Shown here: positions 12,975-25,145 of the stretch, one piece after another
Numbering within the stretch: position 1 is the first letter of the stretch
Layout of the letters: every line of letters starts with the position of its first letter
Origin: Rotaria sp. Silwood1
Lineage: Eukaryota; Rotifera; Eurotatoria; Philodinida; Philodinidae
Length of the DNA stretch: 64,000 nt
NCBI GenBank assembly: GCA_905250075.1
Contig: CAJNOP010000120.1
Coordinates: 310,001-374,000, forward strand
Reading direction: 5' to 3'
The notes under the pieces: model-generated
Seen by the model: the letters and a program-made list of their open reading frames with translations, nothing else
What the model was told of the DNA's origin: nothing
Databases searched by the model: none
Made by a program: the position numbers and the translations under genes

Positions 12975-15064
12975 ATGTTACAACGAGAATTCTTTACAAA
13001 TCTAACAGCAAGACTACGAACTTGTGAAAATGATTATAAAGCATGTTATTATTTAAAAAAATTTGGAGTTCGACTTGTTCAACGAAAGAATATTACACAA
13101 TTACAAGCTGAAGCTGAAGGTACTAATGAATTGAAACGTACGTTAAGTTCATTTCAATTATTGGCATTAGGTATTGGTAGTATTATTGGTAAGTGAAATG
13201 AATACATAAATATGTGTTTTTTCGATAAAAAAAACAAGAACATTTTCATAGGTACGGGTATATTTGTATTGAGTGGCGAAGCAGCTGCTAAATTTGCTGG
13301 TCCTGCTATTATTGTTTCATTTATTGTTGCTGCAATTGTTGCTGGACTTGCTGCTTTTTCATATTCTGAAATGGCTTCAATGGTACCCATATCTGGTTCC
13401 GCTTATTCATATACATATGCAAGTATGTTAGAATATTGATTTAATTTTCTTTTTAATTTCATACTTTTTTTGTTTATATTTAGCTATGGGTGGTAAGTTG
13501 CTGTTTTATTTTTGATATTTGAGAAAAATAAGTAATCATTTAATTTTCTTCTTATTTATAGAATATTTAGCATGGATTATTGGATGGGATTTAATTCTTG
13601 AATATTTATTAGCAGCTGCTACAGTAGCTGTAGGTTGGAGTGGTTATGTTGTTCATTTTATTGAACTTATATCGAAACATAATGCAACAAAATCGATTGT
13701 TCAAGCACCAGTTGCTTGGAGTGAAGAATCAAATTCTTTTTATGTTACAGGAAAAATAATAAATTTACCGGCAGTAATAATTATTGTTGCACTCACAATA
13801 TTACTCATTATTGGAATCGGTGAATCAGCAAAAGTTAATCTTGTAATTGTTGTAATTAAAATTCTCGTTGTTTTATTATTTATTTTTGCATGTTGTGGTT
13901 ATATTCGTCGTAGTAATTATTCACCTTTCTTTCCACCCAATGAAGGTAAAATCAATCAAGACGGAAAACAAATATGTTTGTTTTGTTTTTAATACGATAT
14001 CGATTTGTTTAGGTAGTTTTAATAAATATGGAGTAACGGGCATGTTACATGGTGCAACCGTTGTATTTTTTGCTTATATTGGTTTCGATTCGGTTACAAC
14101 AACAGCACAAGAAACGAAAAATCCACAACGTTCATTACCTATTGGAATTATTGGTTCATTATCGATTTCTACAGCACTTTATATAGGCGTATGTGCTGTC
14201 ATGGTTGGTATTGTACCATATAGAACACTTGACTCACCAAGTCCAATTTCAGAAGCAATGTAAATATTAGATCATTTTTTATAATTATGTACATAAATAC
14301 ATATATGACAATAACTATATTTTAGTAAAGGTACACCACATGGAATATGGCTGCCAATTATTATTGATTTAGGAGCTATTGCAGGTTTAACAAGTGTATC
14401 TCTTGTTAGTCTTCTTGGACAATCACGTATATTTTATTCTATGGCTCATGATGGTCTGTTACCATCAATATTTGCTAAAGTTCATCCTCGTACTAGAACT
14501 CCTTGGATATCTACAATTATTATAGGTATAAAAATTCTCAGTTGTTTTTATGAAAAAAAATTTTTGATTTTACTATTTGTTTAGGTGTAATCTGTGCAAC
14601 ATTTGCTGCTGTTTTGCCTCTAGGCATTCTAGGTGAAATGACATCGATCGGAACTTTAGTAGCGTTTTTTCTTGTACATATTTCTGTCATTATTGTAAGT
14701 TTATTGTAATAATTCAATTGATTATCTTTCATATATTACAATTTAGATGCGTTTTACACATAAAGATGTACCACGTGGTTTTCGAGTTCCTTTAGGACCT
14801 TGGGTTTTCCCACCTATTGGAGCACTGCTCTGTCTTTTACTTATGATAACCTCTTCAAAAGAAACTGGTATTCGACTTGCTGTTTGGATGGGTATCGGTC
14901 AAATTATATATTTTACCTATGGTTATTGGCATTCAAAACTACGGTATTCACAACGGCATGAGTCTGTTATGGGTATTGATAATCTTGCAACAGAATTAGA
15001 TACTAAACCAACAACAAATGAATATGTATCAGAAATGGTTGTTTTGGATGAAAAAGAAATTTAA
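12975..15064 (+). CDS. APC-family cationic amino-acid permease, bacterial YfnA/CAT-like
   Basis: Eight exons: 12975-13188, 13252-13422, 13484-13492, 13562-13945, 14013-14259, 14326-14525, 14585-14694, 14747-15064, about 550 aa. The ATG at 12975 is the first in-frame Met. After about 60 polar residues comes GIGSIIGTGIFVLSGEAAA, the first APC helix with its substrate-binding GxG turn. Next come GSAYSYTYATMGEYLAWIIG, WDLILEY, NPQRSLPIGI and, near the end, PRGFRVPLGP. Hydropathy suggests 12 membrane spans, without the two extra C-terminal spans of animal SLC7A1-4. It should carry amino acids across a membrane. Residue patterns are closer to bacterial YfnA-type permeases than to vertebrate CATs, suggesting bacterial origin followed by intron gain, or an ancient animal lineage. 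Exon 3 is only 9 nt (codes parts of A-T-M-G-E). A polyadenylation signal AATAAA lies at 15120. Confidence 0.88.
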
Positions 15065-17776
15065 CATTAGATTTATCTTGTCATATAACAATCAATCAAT
15101 AATTGTTTTTAGTTTTCACAATAAAATTATTTCTAAATTTTATTTGAAATTTGTAAAAATATAAGAGAAAAAAAATAATATACATTATATATATATATAA
15201 TATTATTTGAATCAATAGTCTTTGATAATAAACAATACGTTAAACGAATTTATATAAGATTAAAAAGAATTAGCAATTTTCAATGGAAGTAAAATTCTAT
15301 CATTAATGAATTTAATTGACATCTTTTATCAAAGAATAATAAATATTTTCAATTTCAAATTCTTTTAATATGTTTTTCATCATGGTCAAAAGAATTTTTT
15401 CTTTTCACATAAACAACTATATGATTCAGAATAGAATGATTTTATGATTCACCTATTGATTACTTATTATTCAGCTATTATTTTTTTGGTTTCTTTTATT
15501 AATCATTACTTTATTGAATAGTGGAGAAAATAGTGTGAATGCAATTTCTTGTTTTTTTTTTTAAATATTTTCATGTATAGTGTCACAAGAAGACGAAAAA
15601 ATGAAAAGAAAAAAGTAATCATGACAACATTATTTCATAAGTTTGGGTGTGAATAAAGGGGATACATTCACCCGTGCACAATTACATGTACACCCACATT
15701 TTAATTATATGCTATTATTGAATAATTTCTATTGATTTTTTTATAGGCATAAAATCGAAGTCAGCGTGCAATCATATGTGCTTATCTTTTGCTATACTGG
15801 AATATTGTCAGTAAATGTATATGATACATTTACTGATAATTCTACCATGATTTTGATTTTATTATGATAAAATACTCTACTGAAATTTTCAAATGATCGA
15901 TTCCAATGTATTTAAATAAGGATAAAAACAAGTAAACATAGACGAATTAGACTCGAATAAATATTCGATGCATAAGAAGAATTAAAAATTTCTTCATATA
16001 ATTTTAGATACGGATAAATGAATATATTATTATGTCTAATTGTATTTATTTTTATTATCTATTTCAAGAGTAAACAGTCGTTTGTGTATATACGTTTCTT
16101 AATTAATGTTTAAAGGAAGAAATATATTGAATTTGATTTATGAATAGCGATCGTTTCTATCAGTTTAAGCATTCGAAAACGTAATTACAAAAAAAATAAT
16201 AATGATTCACTAATACCGACTGAACTGACTTTAATATTAGAATATATTGTGTCATACACCAAGATAAATGATCTTGAGTTTATTGCTTTTTTGTCAAATA
16301 TAATTATAATGCTATTTTTGTTTACAGTCAAGTGTGTCAAATGAATCATTGCAAAATATGACGTTGACATATGGTAACTGATTACTACTTTGTTTTCATC
16401 AAAATATATTCAATAGCATTTTGAAAATGATTCAGAAAAGTTTTCAAATTATGACTTCATATATATTCTACACTGTAAAATTGGAGATATTTATTTTCTA
16501 GAAAATGATATATTCAAGAGTACATCAATTCAAATTTCTCGTTAAAAAATCGCACACTATTTCGTAATTTGAGTATTTTCTATTACATTGAAATTTGATT
16601 CAGATATAAATTTTTAGACTTGATTTTATTTTACTACATCTGTGCTTCATAAAACAAAAACAGAAAAAAAAAGTTACGAGAAAGTAAAAATAAACAGAAA
16701 TCTTTTAAAATCTATTAACAATAAAAACAACTACATAACATAGCAAAGACAACAAAGATTGTGAAGGACATAAAAAAAGTCATTTTTTAAAATAGTATAA
16801 TTTATATACATATTTTTATAAAAAACTATAAAAAACTTGAGAATCATGTCTAAACTGAATACAAAATATTCAATAAAATTTAAACAAAAAAAAATACAAT
16901 AATTATATCTCTCGTACAAAAGAAATTGCAAACGAAGCTAACTGAATACATATTGTAGCCATGAATATATTATAACAATTACTATATCATGAACAATAAT
17001 AATATTTATATATAGCTTAACAATGATTTTTCAATCAATCATAAGTCGAATAATATTTTCTATGAAATGTATTTTACTTTTGAAGTTTATGTATCATCAC
17101 TATTGAATTTTCAAATATTACTTCTAATTTACTGTGTATTCATAAAAATCAAATGACACAAAAAAAATTCTTACCAATTTCAGAATACTAAATAAATTAA
17201 ATATTTCTTCCATTCTATTATTGAAAATTTTTTATCTTTTTTTGGTTTTTTTTTATTCGAAATATAATATTCAGTTCATCTTATTATTAATTAACAAAAG
17301 AACAATGAACGATATTTCACAATGAAAACAAAAAAAAAAAATAAAATAAAATAAAACAAACAGCTAAAACTATACTAAATATTTTAGAATTAATATTACT
17401 AGACAATAAAATATATACATAATATAGAAAAATAAGATGATAAATCTATATTTTAATGAATGGATATCATTCGAATGATATATAATTTAAAAGTTATTTG
17501 TAAAAATTTCTTTTTTTTTTGTCTTCTTTGTAGCACCCCATCTCATTTTGTTTTTTTTTTGAAAATAAAATAAATATGAATCAAAAATAAAATATACTGA
17601 AAAGGAAAATTTAGAGATTAAAAAAAAAGAGAACCCGACAAGGAGCACACTGTATTTTTTTGTTTTTAGACTTAAATTATATTGTAATGAATATTTCTAT
17701 TAGAATAATATATTGCTTTGGAATAAGATATCACCGGTAAAAAAGAAACCAGTGACAAGTTTTTTTTTTTTGTTTT
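15065..17776. other. Convergent intergenic region (permease and OTUD7-like 3' flanks)
   Basis: AT-rich, no supported gene. AATAAA at 15120-15125 is the probable permease polyadenylation signal. Only short chance frames are seen; no transposon ends are recognised. Confidence 0.5.
15120..15125 (+). promoter_or_regulatory. Probable permease polyadenylation signal
   Basis: AATAAA 55 bp after the permease stop, the first canonical hexamer downstream. Confidence 0.55.
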
Positions 17777-20700
17777 TCAAAGATGTTTGTGTTGTGTAAG
17801 ATTTGATATTTGTATACGTTTATTAATATTTATATTTGTTGATTGAAAATCATTTAAATTTTGATTATTTTCCGATAAATTATTTGATGTTTTATCAGAA
17901 CTTAATGATTGTTGACGTTTTAAAGGTGATGAAATTAATTTTTGATTAGAAATAATTTTATTTGAGATACTATCAAGATTAGAATATTGATCATTAGTCA
18001 TTTCAAGACTATTACTCTACAAAAAAAAGCGAACAAAATTTTTGTTTTTTTTTTTTCGTTTAATATAATAAAAATGATTACTTGTATAAATCGATTTGAT
18101 TTTGATTGTATTTGATCGATATAATTAATATTTGTTGAAAATTGACTATTATCTATTGATATTAAATTATCAATATTAGAATTTTTTTGTAAATTTTGAT
18201 TTAATAAAATTGTTTTATTTAAAGAATTTAATGGTATTTGAAGTAATTTACGTTTTGTTTGTTTATCATTTAATTTTTTATTCATATTAGTAGATGTATT
18301 AGATGAAATAATATTTTGATGACATGAATTTGTTGTTGATAATGAACTATCCGTTAAATCTAATAAACAAAACAAAGAATGTTTTTTTTTTGTGTGTTGT
18401 TGGAAAAAAAAAACTTTTTTTGTTTTAATTACCAGAACAATGATTGATAATATTTGAAGTATTATTTTCATCTAAATTTGTTAATGGTTCAATATTTTGT
18501 AAATTTTCATTTTCATTATTGATTAATTTTTGAGTTTTTTCAAAATAATATTCATTCATACATGTATCAATATAATTTTTAATCATATTATCAGATGTTT
18601 GTGGTCGTTTTGGTTGAAAATTAGTTAATATTATTGTTAAAATATTTGTATGATGATTTAATAATGATGATAATTTTTGATTTTGATTAATAATTGATAA
18701 ATTTGTTGTATTTTGTATTGAATTATAAGGTGAATTTTTATGTGATATACGTTTTGTTGATGAAAATGGTTCAATAAATGTTCGACGAAATATTTTTGAA
18801 AATGAATTTAATGATGGACGAGAAAATTTTTTATGATTTATTATTGTTGAATTAAATTGATTTGATAAATTAATATCTGTTGTTAATATATGATTATCAT
18901 GTTTAGGTTTTATTATATAAGAAAATAAATTATTTAATGAAATATATTCTTTTGATAAATTTAAATATTTTTCTAAAATATCCATTCGATTTTCTTTATA
19001 ATTTGTATAGAAATTTATTTTATCATCAGATAATTCTTCATCAATTGGCCATTGAAAATTTAAACCAGGATCAATAAAAAAATGAATTGGTAATATATCC
19101 AATGTTTCAATATCAATCAATGGTATTCGATAAGTAGTACCTAGACAAAAAAAAAGATCAACGAAAGATAAAAAAAGAAATTCATTAGAAAATGATATTT
19201 ATATTTTTAAATATAATTACTTTTTGATGTTGATTTACTATTTTGTTCCATAGGTAGAAGAGCTGAAAAATGTGCAGCATCATATGCCAAAAATATCTTA
19301 ATTAAATTAAGATAACAAAAAAAAAAATATTATTTAAAATAAAAAAGAATTAAATTAACTAACCGGTTGTTTATGACATTTATCAGGAGGAATTTCTATT
19401 AATGAAAATATTGCTTTTTTTTAATGTTTGAATAAAAATGTTTTTCTATAATTTACCTAATGGTAAATAAATTCCACCGAATTCAATTGGTGAAATAGCT
19501 TCACCATCATTTGTACGTAATATTGTATCGGAATAGACAACAATTGGTCGACGAATATTATTTGCAAGAACATAAACATGAAATTCTTCTAAACTTTCAT
19601 AATATTGTCGAGTTGATTGTGATGAAGATTTTGTTGAAAGATCACTATTTGTTTGAGATGATTTTGAATAATTGATTCTGAATAAGACATGAAATAATAT
19701 GAATAGATTTTCGTTTTTTTTTTCTTCTGTTGAATATTACTCATCAATCGAAGAATTTGTTTGTGAAATTCGTGGTTCAGCTGATGATAATCGTAATAAA
19801 CTTCTCCATTCTTCATTCCATTCTTGTTCAGAAAAAACAAGACCATACTACAAATATGAAATTATTCACTTTGTTTAATATAATATCAATTGTTTTGTTA
19901 CTTTTTTATTTTGTACTGATTGAGTCCAACGCCAACGTCGATAAAGTGAATTATTTGGTTTTGATGTAATTAATGTTTCATTTAATGCTTTACGCATTGA
20001 TAATGAATGATCATGAAAACCCCACATTGCTAAATAATAAATTATTAATTATCAAACATTTTATATCAACTAACAGATTTTGTTCATGCAAAAAATCATA
20101 AGCCTCATATTTTTTCTAAAAGAACTTTGTCAATGTATTTTAATTCCTATTATAGGAAAGTTTTTTTTTTACTAAATTCAACTATGAAATGTCATATTCA
20201 TACAGAACTTCATTCAATATTACTGAATATCGCCTTGGCATACGATTTTTCTTTTCAAGTCTTAAATAAGGTTTTTTCTTTTTTGAATAAAACTTTTTTT
20301 TGTTTCTTACCAAGTGATGTTGCATGTAATAAACAATTTCCATCTCCGCTTGTTACTAAAGGATATAACTTCGTACATGGTAATTTTTTATTAACCCACC
20401 AATTAAGACGTTCTATAAAAAAAAGATATAATTAAATAAAAACTTTCTAATTCAATACTTGTTTCTTCCAATGATACCATTGTTGGTATATCAACAAGAT
20501 TATCCATAACACGAATACGAATATCTTCAGGTAATTCATATAAATTTGGTAATATGAATGAAGTATCAGCATCATTATGATCAATTGTAATAATATCATC
20601 ATTAATTGATTTGCGACGATAATGTTTTGGTAAAACATCTCGTTGTTGATGTACATATGTTTGATTTGATGATGGAGTTTGATGTAATATTGGATAATTT

Positions 20701-20895
20701 ACATCTAAAACGAATATTATTATGTATAAAAAAAAAAGTCTATTGTCTTTTTTTTTTTTGTAAAAACTTCTTACTTGTTCGTTGAAGTTGAACAGATGCT
20801 GATGAATTGTATAGATGATGTTTTCTATCAATAGAATCTTCATTAAAAATATCTTCATTGATATTCCCATCATGATATGAGATATAATTATTCAT
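17777..20895 (-). CDS. OTUD7: OTUD7 (Cezanne)-like OTU-domain deubiquitinase
   Basis: Eleven exons: 20895-20775, 20704-20459, 20412-20311, 20029-19902, 19847-19741, 19677-19457, 19395-19364, 19296-19221, 19140-18433, 18359-18082, 18016-17777; 752 aa, frame continuous. The OTU core runs from about residue 120 to 385. RLNWW leads to [13 protein letters not shown] with catalytic C149; then [49 protein letters not shown] and [10 protein letters not shown] with catalytic H328. These are the A20/Cezanne subgroup hallmarks; human OTUD7 enzymes cut Lys11-linked ubiquitin and restrain NF-kB signalling. After the core, [20 protein letters not shown] matches the OTUD7 continuation. The remaining 350 residues are Asn/Ser-rich and disordered, without the Cys-rich A20 zinc finger at the human C-terminus. 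No N-terminal UBA is evident. Exon 7 is 32 nt. The gene is divergent from XPO5. Confidence 0.9.
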
Positions 20896-21480
20896 GTTTT
20901 ATTTATTATCTGACATATTTCAGAAGATATTTTAATTATATCGAATTCTTATCGTTGAATGAAATATTATTCATTAATCTGATATTATATTCAGTATATA
21001 TATATATATATAAATATTTCTTTCTTAGATAATAAAGATATATTTACAAACATGTTTTTTATTCTAATATTGGGATAAATTATTTTGTTTATTTATTTTA
21101 TGAAATTATTTTATTTAATATGAGCATAGAATAATAATAAATAAAAATTTGAGTAATGATCAGTACTTATTGAGAGATTAAGTTTTAGATTTTATTTTAA
21201 TTGAAAAATTAATATCAATAAAACAGATGTCACTTTTAGTTAATCATATGTTTTTGTGTTTTTTTAATATTTATTGGTTCTTATTTTTGTCATCGATTGA
21301 TAGGGTGTTTCTAAAGTCTAAATGTATGAATGAATGATGCTTTTTTTTTGACATAAACCATCCCAAGTAAATGAAATTATTTGAGGAAATAAATACTAAA
21401 TGATAATATTCTTGTTAGATAAAATAATAATAAACTTAAATTATATTTAAGACTTGAAAAAAAATTTAAAACAAGAAACA
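20896..21480. promoter_or_regulatory. Divergent promoter region between OTUD7-like and XPO5
   Basis: A 585-bp AT-rich spacer separates two head-to-head genes and probably contains both promoters. A TA tract lies near 20996-21012. No coding feature. Confidence 0.45.
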
Positions 21481-24400
21481 ATGATCTATACATCTGAATT
21501 ATGTGAAAAAGTTATATCTGCTGTTCTTTGTTCATTTAATTCAAAAACAACAGATAATGAAAAACAAAATGCATTAAAATTTCTTGATGATTTAAAAGAA
21601 AATCAACCAATTTTATGTTCAACAATATCATTTGAATTATTAAAACAAACAAATAATCAACCAATACTTCATCATTTTAGTTTAAATCTTCTTGAATCAA
21701 TTATAAAGCATAAATGGAATATATTAAAAGTTGATGAAAGAAATTTAATTAAAAAACAATTATTTTTTATTATTAAAAGTACTTATTTAAATCAAATATT
21801 TATGAATTCAATACATATAAGAAATTCTTTAGCAAAATGTTTAGTTGAATTAATTAAACGAGATTGTTTTGAAAAAGTGAATACTACTCTAGATGAAATG
21901 ATTAATATGATACAAGAAATTACTCAAATTCAAGGTTTGTTTTGTTTTTTTAGTTTTCGATTACAACAACAATATAACAAAGAATTTATATATATATATC
22001 AGCATGAATATCTATAATGAAAAATAAATCACAAAACAATACAAAATATATCATAGTAAAGACTGTTCAATTGAAGATCAAACGAGTTTACTGATACTTA
22101 TTTTTGAACCTACTTCTTGATAATGCATTAGTCGACAAATGTGTTTATTCCATGAAATCTTAGGTATTTTAAATGTGAAAAGTTTTCTGTATATTCTCCA
22201 GTAAGAATATACTTCAACGGTATAATTGTATTCTGATTGCTTTAATGTAACAGCAATTACAATGAACAACATCTATTTTTGCTTCAAGCTTTTGTAAGCT
22301 GAAAACTACTGTCTATAGAACTTCACGTAGCTTTTAATCGAATATATATGACTAATTCTTCATGTTTTAACAAAAGACGAGATTATTCGATGGAAGTTGA
22401 TAATTGAGAGATTCTTTGAGTCCTTGGCATCAACACGATGATCACTAGCATGTTATTTTTTTTTCTTCTTTAAAAGTTTTCTCAAATTTCTAAATAGTAA
22501 TGTTAAATCATATGCAAAGTTTCTCTTAACAAATAAGCTCAATTCATTGAACTCTTAAGCAGTTATGGTTTCCAAAGAGCTTTCTTTCTACATCAATATC
22601 AACAGTTCTATAAAGAATTAATAAATTTCAATCAAATTTATAACTAAGATTGTTGAAATACAGTACCGTACAAGGACAAGTTGATTAATCATCAAAGCTC
22701 TTTCATTTTCAAATCTGTCAAATTCACAGGATAAAATGTGTTTATCCATCGTATTTCTTCTATTTTTTACACAATCAAGATATAATTTTGTAGTTCACCT
22801 AAATTCTTCATATATAGTATATTTCACTTGAGTTACACAAAACTCATGATCGAAAAGATTGCATTCTCACCAGCATCCTTTCTCTATGCTATGTTAGAGT
22901 GAATATTGAACTTTGTAATTCAATTTTGAGAAAGAAAAAGAGTTCTAAAAGTGACATATCATAGACAATTGCATTTTGATCAAATTTTTAATGAACATAT
23001 TTTAATTATAGACAATAATTCAACTCAACTCGAACTTATTTTACTTGTTTATCGTTTTCTAAATGAAGAATTAACAATTTATGCTCAATCAATTCAAGCA
23101 CAACGTCGTCGACAAATTCTAAATCAAATACAAAAACGTTTAAATGATATTTTATTATGTTTAATACGTATATCAAATGATCTTTTAAATATTCCCGAAC
23201 AATATGAACGTTTAACACAAACATGTCTTTTATGTATGAATAGTTTTCTTACATGGGTTGAATATAATCATTTTGAACAATATGAATTATTTCTTTGTGA
23301 ATTATTTTTAAAATTTTTTCAATTAAATTCTGTTAAATTACGTCATGCTTCATTTGAATGTTTACTTAGTCTTGTTAATAAACGTTTAGCACGAAGACAA
23401 TTACAACAGCAACAACAACAAAGAAATAAACGTATTGCTTCATCACCATCATCTGCATTAAATTGTCAACAAGAAAAACTTTTTCTTAATTATTTTCTTG
23501 GAGATAATACATTAGAAATGTTCTATCGACTTTTAATTAGTCCAACAGTAAGTGTTCTTTTTTAAGTACGAAGTTGTCATCCAATAAAAGTTATGTTCAT
23601 ATTCCTGTATATTCTATTTATGGAATAGATAATCATGATAATGATAATTTCAATTCTTCTATAATGTTATTTTTTTTAAAATACTGATATGCATCTATGA
23701 TGTGTCTTGGTTGCAGTTCTCACAAGGAAAGGTCCCCAACTGACGGACGCCGTTCGACTCCATATCATGACTACAAGGTAGGTCTCTATGAGACTAAGAA
23801 AATCCTAAAAGGATTCGTGCCCATGGCCTATCGGTGAAGAGTTATGACCGTTTTACTGAATTTTGGACATGCAACAAGGGACATCTAAAAAAATCGAATT
23901 AAAGAATTTCGACCTGAAAATTTGCCCATAGATAGGTCTAATAGTCATTAGAATTACTTGAAAGTTTCAGCCAAAACGAATGTTCTTTTCTCGAGATATT
24001 GAATGGTTAAGTAAGCTTGGTTTTTGTGATCTGTCTGTGAAAACGGACTATTTTTTGACCATTTAATATCTCGAGAAAGGAACATTTGCTTTAGCTGAAA
24101 CTTTCAAGCAGTTCTAATGTCTATTAGACCTATCTATGGGCAAATTTTCAGGTCGAAATTCTTTAGTTTGATTTTTTTAGATATCCCTGGTTGCATGCCC
24201 AAAATTCAGTAAAACAGTCATAACTCTTCACTGATAGGCCATGGGCACGAATCCTTTTAGAGTTTTTTTAGTCTCATAGAGACCTGCTTTGTAGCCATAA
24301 TATGGAGTCGAACGGCATCCGTCAGTTGGGGACTTTCACTCGTCAGACAACTTTTCTTCTAAATCAAAGATAAATCTTTATTAGCACTCGAATACTAAAC

Positions 24401-25109
24401 AGACAGATACTCAAGTTTTTTTCATCGTGTACAACATTAGATTGTTTTTCGAATTTCATAAAGAGAAAAATAAAAGTGATTTCTATTAGAGACTATAATT
24501 AGATTGTCTTTTGTATGTACGATTCTCTGAGTTATTGTCCTCAATACAATAAATATTAATTGACTTTACTCTCTTCTCTTCTAATGATGGTTAGCTATTA
24601 ACCTAGTCGATATAAAGCATACATCAATGTTCATTAAATTGTTGTACTAGAATGAATTTATTATCTTTGAATCACAAGTGAAATAAGATTTTAGATACCA
24701 ATTGATTTGTTTTGTTTCTCATATGGAAATATTTATTTTTTTTTATCGTATGTGAATTTTAGGATTCAATTGAACAATTACGTTCCATAGTAACAAATGA
24801 TCATATAAATTGTTTAAAAATGCTTGGTCAATTACTTGTTAAATTATCAAATTATTTATTACAATTATTTCAACAATTAGCAACAAAATCTATTGATGAT
24901 AATGATTTTTTAACATTTGTTAATGAACGTACTAATTCATTTTTACAATTTCTTCTTTTACTTAATCAACATCCATTTCATTTATTATCATTAAATTCTT
25001 ATCAAGCATTAAATTTATTTATTATTCGACAAATAACATTATTATCGAATGAACAATTTTGTTTAAAATTAATTTTTAATTTAAAACAATCATTACATCG
25101 TATTCATTT

Positions 25110-25145
<36 letters not shown>

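Noticed and set aside
13154..13390. 78-codon minus-strand frame across the permease exon 2
   Set aside because: Antisense shadow of a conserved membrane-protein exon; it reads through the plus-strand intron and has no family resemblance.
22078..22272. Minus-strand frame in XPO5 intron 1
   Set aside because: Short, without start context or similarity, and located in an intron on the opposite strand.
25110..25145. TCA trinucleotide repeat as an independent microsatellite feature
   Set aside because: It lies inside XPO5 exon 3 and codes a poly-Ser run, so it is described with the gene.
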